A model generated the notes under the pieces. The model saw only the letters and a program-made list of their open reading frames with translations, was not told where the DNA came from and made no database searches. The translations under genes were made by a program, and so were the position numbers. This document shows, piece by piece, positions 16,093-25,925 of a DNA stretch of 64,000 nt (the first letter of the stretch is position 1; each line of letters opens with the position of its first letter). The DNA comes from Candidatus Tisiphia endosymbiont of Melanophora roralis (lineage in GTDB: Bacteria > Pseudomonadota > Alphaproteobacteria > Rickettsiales > Rickettsiaceae): contig NZ_OZ032161.1 in NCBI RefSeq assembly GCF_964026575.1, positions 930,001 through 994,000 on the forward strand, read 5' to 3'.

Positions 16093-19000
16093 TCACGACA
16101 GCTCCATTAGTAATAAATCTTCTAGTAATAATGAATGTCCTAAAACTGTACATTCTTGTGGTAAGCGATCACCATGGGTTAAATAACTGAGTAAATTCTC
16201 GATTACTTCTGGTCCGCAATTATTATATTTTTGTGGTTCTAGCTCTGTTTCTACCAAATTGACCCTATAACCGGGGTATGTGGTTGACATTTGGTGAGTT
16301 AATTGCACTTTCAATAAACTTGGTATAGTGTTTTGTTCTGAATCCATGTAAATAATGTTGATATCACTAGCAGTCTTTTCTATTACAATCCCTACCCAGT
16401 GTTTACCATATAAATTTAGTGGTACTAATAATCTATCTTTAGTTGCCTTTAAATTAGAGATAATTTCATTAATTAATTTTTCCCCTTCATCCTCAAAACC
16501 TTCCCATACATAATTTGGACTGATTATTTTATATTTATCCAAGTTAGCACTTTCAAGCCTGAGTTGTAATAATGCTTCCATAGCTACTTTGCTATATTCA
16601 TTCCAGTAATTCAAGTAATCGTAATCATTTAAACCATTACCAGTTGCATTACTTTGATCTTCCCTCGCTAGAAAGCCTTCTAGATTTAAATCATAAATTA
16701 TTTGCCAATATTGTTCTTCATTAATCAGGCGTCCTCTAGGTATTCCAACAATATTTGGAGCATTTGGAACATCTGTATTTTTTATATAGTTAAGCATCTC
16801 TACGATTGATGATGCGTAATAATCTCGAACTACTCCTTTAGTTCCTTTAGGAGTATTTAATACATCGTTGCAATCTACTTTTAGAGCCTCCCAAAATTTT
16901 CCCTGTATCAAATACTTCTTAAGCATATCTCTATATGGTTCTGATCCAGTTGAGGAAGCTGCACCAAGAGAGCCTGCTTCATTACGATGGTGTACTAGCT
17001 CCATTGCTATAGCTGGCATATGTTGTGATTTAATTTCCGAATATGGGGTGTCTTGGTATGAAGCTTGTGGTGGCACGTGATTAATTTCAGTATGTCCTTG
17101 CCGTATACCACCAAACTCTTTGTTCAATTGTCCATAAGAACCACCAAAAATGGAAAATTCTAGGTCTAGTCCATTTTCAAGGCGATCAGCATTTGTTGCT
17201 CCTCCCATTAACCAAATAGACTGACCTTTTTCATACAGATATTGTGGAACTCCATGATCAATTGACTCTAGAAATGCCATAACTTTCCTAAAAACTTTAT
17301 GTTTAAAGCTATTCTTTGCTTTATCAGCTATTTTAATTAATTCACCACTACTATAATTGCTTTCCAACGAACCAAGATGATCTAGTTGAACAGCTAGGGA
17401 ATCAAATAAACAATTATTCGCACCAGTTGACTGTATCTTAGTCTTATCCTCTACTTTATGTGGTGTATAATGAGCATCCTTATAATCAAGCTCTACCACT
17501 TTATTGCCTGATCCGTTACTGTGCTTTTCACCAATAACCACTGGTTTACAATTAGGTTTATCCTTAAAATGTACAGTGATAGTTACTTTCAAGGCTTTAC
17601 TTATTGCATTCAAATCAAAATAATTACCTTGTCGATGTGTACTGACATCAGCTTCATTTGTTATTTGCTTAAGAGGCCATAACATTTCGTACATGTCACA
17701 TGCTTTGTTAAAGTCAGTAGTACTGTCTTTATCACGACGAAGGTTTATGATTACTTTTTGGTAAGTTTTCTTTAGCTCCGCTTCACTATTCCCAAAGACC
17801 TTGTTAAAATGATTAACTTCTAAGAAATCATATGCTTCCCTAATGTGTTGAAATCTTATACTAGCTTCCTCATTTGGATTCTTGTCAGGATGATTTCTAA
17901 GTGCATTTGTTTTATAAGCTTTACGTATCTCTACCCAAGAAGCTCCTTCATCAAGTCCTAATAATTTTAGGGCTTCTTGGCATTTATTTTTATGTGCATC
18001 ACTTTCCTCACTTTTCCTCTGCCGGTTTTGTTCACTATCAATTGAATCACTAGCTTTACTCTTACTTGCTGATGAAAAAACCTCTTGGCTTACTTTACTT
18101 AAAGTCGGTTCTACTACACAAGTATGAGCAAATTTACCACTAAGATGGATAATTAAACTGTATATTTTTTCTGTTACTTGCTTGCTAAGTTGCTCTATTA
18201 GTAGATCAACATTGTCGTTCTTTAGGATATTACTCCTCTGCTCTTGCAACTTTTTATCCATTCGATAGTTTAATTTCTTACAGAAATCTTGCGGATACTG
18301 ATTGATTCTATCTGCTGTAACTATACTATCAATTACCAAAGAAGTTGCTTTTATTTTCCAATTATTCCCGTGCCTTGCTACTCCAAGTGCTATTTCCTTT
18401 GCTATCTCCGCTGCTATTTGTCCGTTGCTACCGGTAATTATTTCTGAGGCTAACTCGAATATCTTAATTTGTTCTACTAACTGTATCTTCATTCTATCTA
18501 TTTTCTGAGATAATGTACCACTAATTTTTTTTTGAATTTGTGGTTTTAAGCTAGTGAGTAACTCCTCTAACCCCTTTGTTACTATTTTTTCCATTATTAC
18601 AGATCCGGCAACATCCATAATAGTTTCCTTTCCTATACTCTTTGTTACTACAGAAAGCTTTTCAAGTCGGGATAATTCACCAAGTTGTTGTGCTTTTAAT
18701 GATTTTTCAAGCTTTATTTTTGTTAAGGATTTCTCTAGCATTTTTTCTATATCGTCTATTTTATCAGCGACTTTATTGCATATAGTCTTCATAGTTTTAC
18801 TATTCTTAAATGCTTTGGATAAACCTCTACAAGCTTTTATTGAGTTATTTAATATCTTCATAGAACTTGCTACCGCCCCAATACCCATGGTTGATATACT
18901 TATTCCATAACTAATTAGTTTTCCCTTAATATATTCGGCTTCATTAAATTCTGTTTCGCCGCTGCTGATTAGCTCCATTACAATATCGCATATCCCTTCA

Positions 19001-22000
19001 GAAATCAGTACCCCAGCAGCTGGACCTGTTACTATTAGCAAGGGCGGGAATACTAACCCAGCTGCTAAAGCTGCTAAACCTGAACCAATTTGGGCTTGTG
19101 CCCTTGTAATTACATTATCAGGAACATCATGTACTTCTCTTGTTGAATAGATTGCGTTTAGCCCTACAAAATTTAATTCTGAGATTTCAGCTTCAGTAAT
19201 TGCCTGCTTCAGTTGTTGATCTGCATTATCATTAGTATCTAAGGTTTTTAAGTAATCAGGAATCTTTTTATGGATGGTTACCCCATCTTTAAATTCCTCT
19301 TTAATTTGATATAGTAGACCTCCAATTACCTTACCATCTTTGTCTAGGCACTCTATGATATTGCGGTAAGTATTTAGACATACCATTCTTGACTCTAAAT
19401 GCTTTAAGAAAATATTTTCTTTGTCATGTACTTCAGGTACTATTAATATATTTTGAAAATCTTGAATTTGACTCTCGTCAGTTTGAGGATTAGCAAAGAA
19501 ATATTTCTGAATATAGCTAACCTCTAGGTCTAGAGCCTCTTTTGCTTTTTCTAAAGCCGATATGGCTTTGGTTTTGTATGTTTCATCTTTTTCAACATTT
19601 ATAGAAATTACCTTTGCTAGAGCTTTTTTAAATCTTTCCATCATTTGCCCACCACGTTCCATGGCAATTTCAAAAAGTTTGATGTAAGCCGAGTGTAATA
19701 TCTCAGGAGTTTTAGTTAATGCAATGGCGTGATTTAAAGCATTCTCTGCGTCCTGCAATTGTTCATTTAATAAGAAAGCGTCTGCCTGTCTTATGCTATA
19801 ATAAGGATTATGTAAAATCTTCCCACCCATTATAGATTTAGTATTGGGAAGTGAGATAAAAGCTTCAAACTCTTCTTTAGCTTTTGTTTCTGTTAGCTCT
19901 TTGCCTTTAAAGTTCTTTGCCTCAAGCCAAAAAGCCCAAAATTCTTTAATATCTTCTAATACATAATGAAAGCCTAATATACCTTGATTCTTACCCTGCA
20001 AATCTTGATATTTTTCTGAAAATTGACTAAATAATAAATCTTGGAAATTTAACTCTAATATTTTACTTTCTTGAAGCTCCTTTATTCTCTCCCGTTCTTT
20101 CTGATTTCTCGCTTCTTTTATGTTTTTAAAAGTAAAATCACTATCATTTAGTCGTTCAATATCAATACCTAAATTTTTCACCTCGCTTACTTTGATTATT
20201 AATTGTGCAGTACCTTTCTTACCCTGACGTGCAGTTCTACCAAAAGCCTGATCTTCTACTCTTTGGTTGCACGGAAGGAAAACAACGCACACATGCAACC
20301 CACCGTTTTCTTCCAACTCTTTAGTAGTTTGAAAATCTGTTCCTCTGCCCGCTATGTTAGTAGCAACAATTATAGTACCAGCTTTCAGCTCTTTTGGGAT
20401 AATGTCACTATCATCTCCATAAGGCTTGATAGAGAAAATTGTTTTTGTTAATTTCTGTAGAACCTTTAATGCTTTCTCTATATTTTTTAAATCTTCAATC
20501 GTCTCACAAATAATTAAACAAGCCCTGCCACCTTCGATCTTTTCTAAAGCATCTAAAGCAACAACAGTAACAAAGTGATCATCTGCTACGACTATACCAC
20601 CTAATTCATTAAACTTTTTTGCTTTGTATGTAGGGATTTTGGCGTAATCTACATTATAGATAGATGATAATAATTCTTGCTCTGCTATTGAACCTAAAGT
20701 ACCTGTAAGACCAAATATTTTATTGCCGTATTTTTTGATATATCCAAGATTAGAGATAAAACTACTAGTTAGGCTTTCACTGGTAAGATGTAAATTATGC
20801 TTCAATTGTACAAATTGGTGTAACCCATGCGACCACACTGTATTTTTTAGTGTGACTCCAGTATTTGCATAATCAACTGGGATTATAACGTTCTCATCTT
20901 CCTTTTCCTTGATAATATATTGTCTATTTTCATGACAACCATATTTTGCATAAATAGCGTTATCAATCCACTGCTCTAATTTTGCTTTTTTATAAACCTG
21001 AAGATGCTCAGGTATTAGAGTATCTATTTGGCTAAAATCACTTGCCTTTATTTGAGCTTTAATTGTTTCTCTTGCGGATTTTGTTAATTCATGTTGGAAG
21101 CTTATATATTCTGTTTCCTTGTCTTTTTCAGATTTACTGCTTACTTGTAACTCTTGTGCCTTTTCTCTTAGTTTTTTATCAATTTCTTTTTCTAAACTTT
21201 TCTCTGCTTTGAGTAACTCTTGCCATATTTTAATATAAACATATCTTAAACTTTCCATACTAGGGAAAGGAGTTGACAATTTCGCAATACTGCCAGCATT
21301 ATCTATAATCATGCTATCTACTTCATCTAGAATAACAGTAGCAAATTCTCTACCTGCACGGATACCCAAGCCCAAAAAAGTGTCTTTGAGATAATCAAAT
21401 TGAAAATTACCTATACTACCGTATAAAACATTTGCTTTATAACATTCCTTATTTTCATCAGTATTATTATGGGCAACGCTTATACCAAAAGCGTTGTAGA
21501 AATTTTCTCTCTGTTCTACCCCCTCTCCTGCAAGAACATGGTTGCTGGTAATAATATCTACAGTTTCTCCTTGAAGTACTTTAATAACTGCCAATAATGA
21601 TACTATAGTAGTTTTACCTTCACCTGTATGAATTTGACATAATTTCCCTTGGTTATTTTTTGTTTGTAAAAATACCAAAATAGATAATATTTGAGTGTCT
21701 CTTAAACGATGTCCTTCAGTGGTGATTAATTCATTAACTCTATCCATTATGGCTATAGCTTCGTATATATCAATAGCAGTGAGCTTTCCCTTTTTTGAAT
21801 CAGCCCAACTCCTAATATCTGTTAGACTCTTACTATTCCATAACAGAGAAGAACTTTTTACTTGGTTAAATTGTTCTCTTAATTTGTCTTTTAATGTTTG
21901 ACTTTCTAACGAATTATCACCATCTTCTCCTAAGACTATTTCGCTTAATAATTGTTCTAAATCCTTAACGTTTGGCTCTGTAGACTTATTATTAGTACTA

Positions 22001-23592
22001 AGTGGAGGCTCTGTTCTTTTTTCTAGATGATTAGTTTCTTCAGCATTAGCATTATCTATTTGTAAACTACCATTATTTTGCTGCGAACTATTTTCTTGTC
22101 GAACCTTTATTAAATCAAAAAATGGTTTTACTTTGTCATAGTCTAAATTTAGTTTTTGGCAAGTATCTTTAAGTAGGTTTTCTAATTCCTCGTTTACTTT
22201 ATATCTTGCTAACAAATCAAATATTTGAGTAAATTTCCTTAGCTCTTCAGAGTATTGTGATTCTATTATATCGTTAGCTTTGCGTATAAACAGACTAGCT
22301 ATCGACTTAGTAGTATTTGCTGCAAGTGTTGAGCTTTTATCTACCACTAATTCTTGTAGGGTATCAATAGTTTCTATTGTTTTTTCTTTGACACTACTCG
22401 CGACATTTACCATCACCTCACTAACTTTATTTACTCCTTTTTGTACTGTGTCTTCCACTGCTCCTTGTATTTTATTAGTGACTTGATGTGCAACAAATCT
22501 TCCCCCTACTTTAATTGGTTCTGCTAACAGAGTTGGTAAGTAATCTGCTATTACAACTACACCTGCTTCAATTATCCCATTTGTAACCGGTGTTACCAAA
22601 GGCAGTATTACCTTAGATACCTCTGTTGGTAATGTTCTTTTTAATTTATCCACATCCTCTGCAGTTTTAATCCCTTCTAGCAGTATGGTTTTAACGTACT
22701 CCATTAATTTTGGTAAATTTTCTAATGCTTCTTTACGCAGTTGCTTTAACCTTGCTCTTGCTTCTTCTCGGGCTTTCTCTAGCACTTCTTTTTGCAGATG
22801 ATCTACTATTTCAGAGCATACTTCTTTTGGTTGCTTTTCAAAGTACTGTTGTAAAGCTTGACCATAAGCATTAATCTTGTCAAAAGCTTCGTAGGGTATT
22901 TTTTCTACAAAGTTCTTTATCGCTACCTTAAACGCCACATTTTCTGATAACTCTAGGATATATTTATTTATAGTAACTCGTATGTATTGACCTAGTTCTG
23001 ATTTAAAATATTCTTTAACTTGTTGTACTTGTCTATGTTGACAAAATTGTGTAGTCTCAAAGTGTTCGATAAAGTCTAATTGGTTACCTTTTATGGAAGA
23101 CATTATTATTTCCATATTCTTTAAAGACATAGGACCACAACTAGTGGAATCTTGTTGTTCTTTGTTCGCGTGTACTTTCAGTCTTGTACCTAGCCCAAAC
23201 TTTTTAAATAAAACATCATGAATATCGCCGGGAATTTCTCTGCCAAAAGAATCTTTATATAAAATGGTGGTAGACTGCCCAATATGCATAATGCACAAAG
23301 TAACCCAGTGATTAGCCTCTTTGTTATATATAATAAATCTAGGCTCTGAATCAGCTTCTTCGTACTTTTCAAGAAATTTACCTAATTGATCTATACTACC
23401 TGCAACTTCACATTGTTTTACAAAATCATATCCGTATTTCCGAGTAAGATGTTCCATGACTTTTGCAATATCTTCCTGACTGTACCACTTATCTGAATTA
23501 AGGTTAGTTAATATTTCTGACGTTATTTCTATGCCAAGCTCAGTATTGCGATTAATTCTTTTTGCTTCAGACCTTTTCATTTTTACTTCCAT
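16093..23592 (-). CDS. Giant Ulp1-like protease/SecA-like/J-domain/OTU-like protein
   Basis: 2499 residues. Domains in order: (1) CE-clan (Ulp1/C48-like) cysteine protease with H95 (NHWV), D114 (YKDSFG), Q146/Q147 and C152 (TSCGP). (2) Helical region, about 200-620. (3) SecA-like DEAD motor with Walker A near 654-661 (HTGEGKTT, K660), DEVD at 756-759 and the helicase motif NIAGRGTDF near 1083. (4) Helical and hydrophobic stretches including GLAALAAGLVFPPLLIVTG. (5) J-domain with HPDK at 1901-1904. (6) OTU-like motif GANNCLFDSLAVQL with C2061. (7) Second CE-clan protease with H2398 (KHWVG), D2417, Q2454 and C2459 (NNCGPE). Such domains suggest a secreted deubiquitinase or deSUMOylase effector or toxin. 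The start may be M5, which has a GGAAG site. It lies 63 bases after a TPR gene, probably in one operon. OTU assignment is tentative. Confidence 0.85.
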   Translation of the reverse strand: MEVKMKRSEAKRINRNTELGIEITSEILTNLNSDKWYSQEDIAKVMEHLTRKYGYDFVKQCEVAGSIDQLGKFLEKYEEADSEPRFIIYNKEANHWVTLCIMHIGQSTTILYKDSFGREIPGDIHDVLFKKFGLGTRLKVHANKEQQDSTSCGPMSLKNMEIIMSSIKGNQLDFIEHFETTQFCQHRQVQQVKEYFKSELGQYIRVTINKYILELSENVAFKVAIKNFVEKIPYEAFDKINAYGQALQQYFEKQPKEVCSEIVDHLQKEVLEKAREEARARLKQLRKEALENLPKLMEYVKTILLEGIKTAEDVDKLKRTLPTEVSKVILPLVTPVTNGIIEAGVVVIADYLPTLLAEPIKVGGRFVAHQVTNKIQGAVEDTVQKGVNKVSEVMVNVASSVKEKTIETIDTLQELVVDKSSTLAANTTKSIASLFIRKANDIIESQYSEELRKFTQIFDLLARYKVNEELENLLKDTCQKLNLDYDKVKPFFDLIKVRQENSSQQNNGSLQIDNANAEETNHLEKRTEPPLSTNNKSTEPNVKDLEQLLSEIVLGEDGDNSLESQTLKDKLREQFNQVKSSSLLWNSKSLTDIRSWADSKKGKLTAIDIYEAIAIMDRVNELITTEGHRLRDTQILSILVFLQTKNNQGKLCQIHTGEGKTTIVSLLAVIKVLQGETVDIITSNHVLAGEGVEQRENFYNAFGISVAHNNTDENKECYKANVLYGSIGNFQFDYLKDTFLGLGIRAGREFATVILDEVDSMIIDNAGSIAKLSTPFPSMESLRYVYIKIWQELLKAEKSLEKEIDKKLREKAQELQVSSKSEKDKETEYISFQHELTKSARETIKAQIKASDFSQIDTLIPEHLQVYKKAKLEQWIDNAIYAKYGCHENRQYIIKEKEDENVIIPVDYANTGVTLKNTVWSHGLHQFVQLKHNLHLTSESLTSSFISNLGYIKKYGNKIFGLTGTLGSIAEQELLSSIYNVDYAKIPTYKAKKFNELGGIVVADDHFVTVVALDALEKIEGGRACLIICETIEDLKNIEKALKVLQKLTKTIFSIKPYGDDSDIIPKELKAGTIIVATNIAGRGTDFQTTKELEENGGLHVCVVFLPCNQRVEDQAFGRTARQGKKGTAQLIIKVSEVKNLGIDIERLNDSDFTFKNIKEARNQKERERIKELQESKILELNFQDLLFSQFSEKYQDLQGKNQGILGFHYVLEDIKEFWAFWLEAKNFKGKELTETKAKEEFEAFISLPNTKSIMGGKILHNPYYSIRQADAFLLNEQLQDAENALNHAIALTKTPEILHSAYIKLFEIAMERGGQMMERFKKALAKVISINVEKDETYKTKAISALEKAKEALDLEVSYIQKYFFANPQTDESQIQDFQNILIVPEVHDKENIFLKHLESRMVCLNTYRNIIECLDKDGKVIGGLLYQIKEEFKDGVTIHKKIPDYLKTLDTNDNADQQLKQAITEAEISELNFVGLNAIYSTREVHDVPDNVITRAQAQIGSGLAALAAGLVFPPLLIVTGPAAGVLISEGICDIVMELISSGETEFNEAEYIKGKLISYGISISTMGIGAVASSMKILNNSIKACRGLSKAFKNSKTMKTICNKVADKIDDIEKMLEKSLTKIKLEKSLKAQQLGELSRLEKLSVVTKSIGKETIMDVAGSVIMEKIVTKGLEELLTSLKPQIQKKISGTLSQKIDRMKIQLVEQIKIFELASEIITGSNGQIAAEIAKEIALGVARHGNNWKIKATSLVIDSIVTADRINQYPQDFCKKLNYRMDKKLQEQRSNILKNDNVDLLIEQLSKQVTEKIYSLIIHLSGKFAHTCVVEPTLSKVSQEVFSSASKSKASDSIDSEQNRQRKSEESDAHKNKCQEALKLLGLDEGASWVEIRKAYKTNALRNHPDKNPNEEASIRFQHIREAYDFLEVNHFNKVFGNSEAELKKTYQKVIINLRRDKDSTTDFNKACDMYEMLWPLKQITNEADVSTHRQGNYFDLNAISKALKVTITVHFKDKPNCKPVVIGEKHSNGSGNKVVELDYKDAHYTPHKVEDKTKIQSTGANNCLFDSLAVQLDHLGSLESNYSSGELIKIADKAKNSFKHKVFRKVMAFLESIDHGVPQYLYEKGQSIWLMGGATNADRLENGLDLEFSIFGGSYGQLNKEFGGIRQGHTEINHVPPQASYQDTPYSEIKSQHMPAIAMELVHHRNEAGSLGAASSTGSEPYRDMLKKYLIQGKFWEALKVDCNDVLNTPKGTKGVVRDYYASSIVEMLNYIKNTDVPNAPNIVGIPRGRLINEEQYWQIIYDLNLEGFLAREDQSNATGNGLNDYDYLNYWNEYSKVAMEALLQLRLESANLDKYKIISPNYVWEGFEDEGEKLINEIISNLKATKDRLLVPLNLYGKHWVGIVIEKTASDINIIYMDSEQNTIPSLLKVQLTHQMSTTYPGYRVNLVETELEPQKYNNCGPEVIENLLSYLTHGDRLPQECTVLGHSLLLEDLLLMELS

Positions 23593-23655
23593 TTTCTATG
23601 TAAAAAATCAGTATTTAGCTTATGTGATTCCCTCTATTATCAATTAACTTGTATA

Positions 23656-25728
23656 CTAATAATCAACATCAACTACTCCCATCACAGTAACAACATGCTC
23701 GTAAGATGTGAGTGGATTATCTGATAAATTATTGGGATTATGAGTATCGGGATTAGGTATGTATTCTTCTAGATTTCCATAATGTTGTTGCTGACCTATT
23801 TCTTCAATTTTTGTATTACATATTGTGATAGATTCTTTAACTAAGTCTATACAATCTTGAAATCTTGCGTCATGCTTAAGACCATTTTGAAACTTTTGCA
23901 TAGCAGTTGTATACTTCTTTAAAGCTTGTTCGTATTTTCCTTGATCTCTTAGGTTATTAGCTTCATATTGTAATTTAACTCCTTCATTAAAGTTAGAATT
24001 ACCTTCTATCTTTAAACTAATCATATGAAAGTTTCGTGTATATTCAGTATTGTCAGGTACAAGTTTATGTGCTTGTTTGAACTTAACTTTTGTTTCCTTA
24101 AACTTTTCTTTCGCTTCTGCAAGATATTGCTCTACTGTTTCTTCAATTTCTTCCAAGCTAGCTGTTTCTTCTGCTGTCCAAGCATCGTTCCATAATTTTT
24201 TACCTTGTTCATTAAGAACTGTAGCCTTGTTCTTTTGATAAATCTCATTGTTTGGTTGTAGTACTATAGCTTCATTAAATTTTATAAGGGCTTCTTCATA
24301 ATTTTGAGCATTAGAATCTACCTTGGCCAACTCATTCAAGGCAAAAGCTTTTTGTTCTTTTGCTTGTTTATAGTTTAGGTCTATATGTAATGCCTTATCT
24401 GCAGCCTCTATGGCTTCATCATATTTAGTTAGTTTGATAAGAGTCGCAGCCTTGTTTTTGTGATAAATCTTATTGTTTGGTTGTAGTGCTGTAGCTTTAT
24501 TAAACTTTACAAGAGCCTCTTCATATTGACCTTCTCTATGATGTTTTGTCGCTTCCACGTTTAACTTCTTTGCTTTCTCCGCATCACATGAATTGGAATA
24601 GCACCTTACACCTTGATTAACTCCATAACTTAAAGCAGCCGTTGCTGACGCAGCAAGCACAGGTACTGCTACTATTGCTATAGTTGAACCTACGATAGCT
24701 CCTACAGGCACTGCTATCGCTGCAGAAATCGTCCTAGTTGCTATGCTGCTACCAAGACCTTTAGCTACATTTGTAAACGTTATATCAATACTTCCGTGCT
24801 TATAATAGTTTACAGCCTGCTGAGTGCCATAGCTTAATACCCCTAATGCTGTTGGTGAGTTATCTATAAATGGTATAGACCTAGCCACTGCCATTGCTGC
24901 CATTGGTATGCTTGTACTAGCTGTATCTATTACATTATTAAAGGTAGAGCTTTGTGGATTATTTGCAGTCTTACAGAAAGCAGAGGTTGCTATTCCTACC
25001 CCTCCTACCACCACAGCTCCGACTAATGGTGGTAAGGTCGTCCCTACTGTGTCTATTCCTCCTATCTTTACTATTTCAGTAGCAACGGCTTGACTTACTG
25101 AGCCTCCCAATGCTCCTCCAATATTTCCACCAATTGCTGCTCCGGCGATACTACCAAAACATTTTCCTGTCTTCTCACCAGCCCCTTGATATCCAAAACT
25201 TTTCCCTATTTTTCCTCCTACTGCTTTTCCTATATAATTGCCTATCTCTCCACCAGTAGACCCACCGTATATTCCTCCTACTGTTTCTCCCCATTCATGG
25301 GCTGTTTTAGTTATTGCTTCTTCCTTCTCCTTAACTTCAGCCTCTTCTTTGGCTTTTCGTTGTTTGTCCTGTTCCTCTTTGGCTTTTTGTTTATTAGCTT
25401 CTTGCTGCTTTCTTTCTTCTGCTTCTTTTGCTTTTTGCTGTTCTGCTATATACTGATTCCGAAGTTTCTGTGCTTCTACTTCTCTTATTTCATTATCATT
25501 AGAATCAATATATTTTTTATCATGACGTACAAGTTTATGAAATATATTAGCAGAACCTACGCTAGCTGCTGCATAGTCTCCTTGCCTTTCCATAACGTCA
25601 TATTCGATTACGGTAAAACCACGTTCTTCATATTTATTATAATTAGCTAAATATTCTCGATGATCTTCCCACCTCTTACCCTTAAGTCTTGCTGTTATAA
25701 CTTCTGGGGAATAATGTTCTTTTGCCAT
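23656..25728 (-). CDS. Glycine-zipper and TPR protein, upstream partner
   Basis: The 690-residue protein has an N-terminal globular part (about 1-95), then a highly charged Lys/Glu/Gln coiled coil (about 95-140). Next come a long glycine-zipper, hydrophobic region (GGIYGGSTGGEIGNYIGKA onward, about 145-380) and several TPR repeats (HHREGQYEEALVKFNKATAL, YEEALIKFNEAIVLQPNNE). The glycine zippers suggest membrane insertion and the TPRs a protein partner. It directly precedes the giant gene on the same strand, the arrangement seen in cif-like gene pairs. Partnership is inferred from position only, and the family is not recognised. Confidence 0.75.
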   Translation of the reverse strand: MAKEHYSPEVITARLKGKRWEDHREYLANYNKYEERGFTVIEYDVMERQGDYAAASVGSANIFHKLVRHDKKYIDSNDNEIREVEAQKLRNQYIAEQQKAKEAEERKQQEANKQKAKEEQDKQRKAKEEAEVKEKEEAITKTAHEWGETVGGIYGGSTGGEIGNYIGKAVGGKIGKSFGYQGAGEKTGKCFGSIAGAAIGGNIGGALGGSVSQAVATEIVKIGGIDTVGTTLPPLVGAVVVGGVGIATSAFCKTANNPQSSTFNNVIDTASTSIPMAAMAVARSIPFIDNSPTALGVLSYGTQQAVNYYKHGSIDITFTNVAKGLGSSIATRTISAAIAVPVGAIVGSTIAIVAVPVLAASATAALSYGVNQGVRCYSNSCDAEKAKKLNVEATKHHREGQYEEALVKFNKATALQPNNKIYHKNKAATLIKLTKYDEAIEAADKALHIDLNYKQAKEQKAFALNELAKVDSNAQNYEEALIKFNEAIVLQPNNEIYQKNKATVLNEQGKKLWNDAWTAEETASLEEIEETVEQYLAEAKEKFKETKVKFKQAHKLVPDNTEYTRNFHMISLKIEGNSNFNEGVKLQYEANNLRDQGKYEQALKKYTTAMQKFQNGLKHDARFQDCIDLVKESITICNTKIEEIGQQQHYGNLEEYIPNPDTHNPNNLSDNPLTSYEHVVTVMGVVDVDY

Positions 25729-25858
25729 ATATTTCTCCTACAATTTTAATTTTTTAAAGTATTTTCTTTCACTTTGTTAGGAAAATTAGATTATTTGCAA
25801 TTTATCAAACTGTAATCAGTAAAATACCCTTAATTTTTCCCCTTAAGTACAAAATGAG

Positions 25859-25876
25859 TAGGTTTAAAAGTACCTA
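25859..25876. promoter_or_regulatory. Dyad site in divergent intergenic region
   Basis: TAGGT-N8-ACCTA lies between the TPR gene (start 25728) and the LuxR-HTH STAND gene. LuxR-type HTH dimers bind short dyads of about this size, so this is a candidate operator. Five-base arms are weak evidence. Confidence 0.3.
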
Positions 25877-25925
25877 GGAATCAAATTATAAGTCTGCTAA
25901 ACTGTAGGAGAGTTCTGAACTAGAC

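Noticed and set aside
16868-17080. Plus-strand frames inside the giant gene
   Set aside because: The 2499-codon frame is uninterrupted with catalytic motifs throughout; all opposite-strand frames there are shadows.
25186-25650. 154-codon plus-strand Phe/Ser-rich frame
   Set aside because: Shadow of the charged coiled-coil and glycine-rich region of the 690-residue gene.
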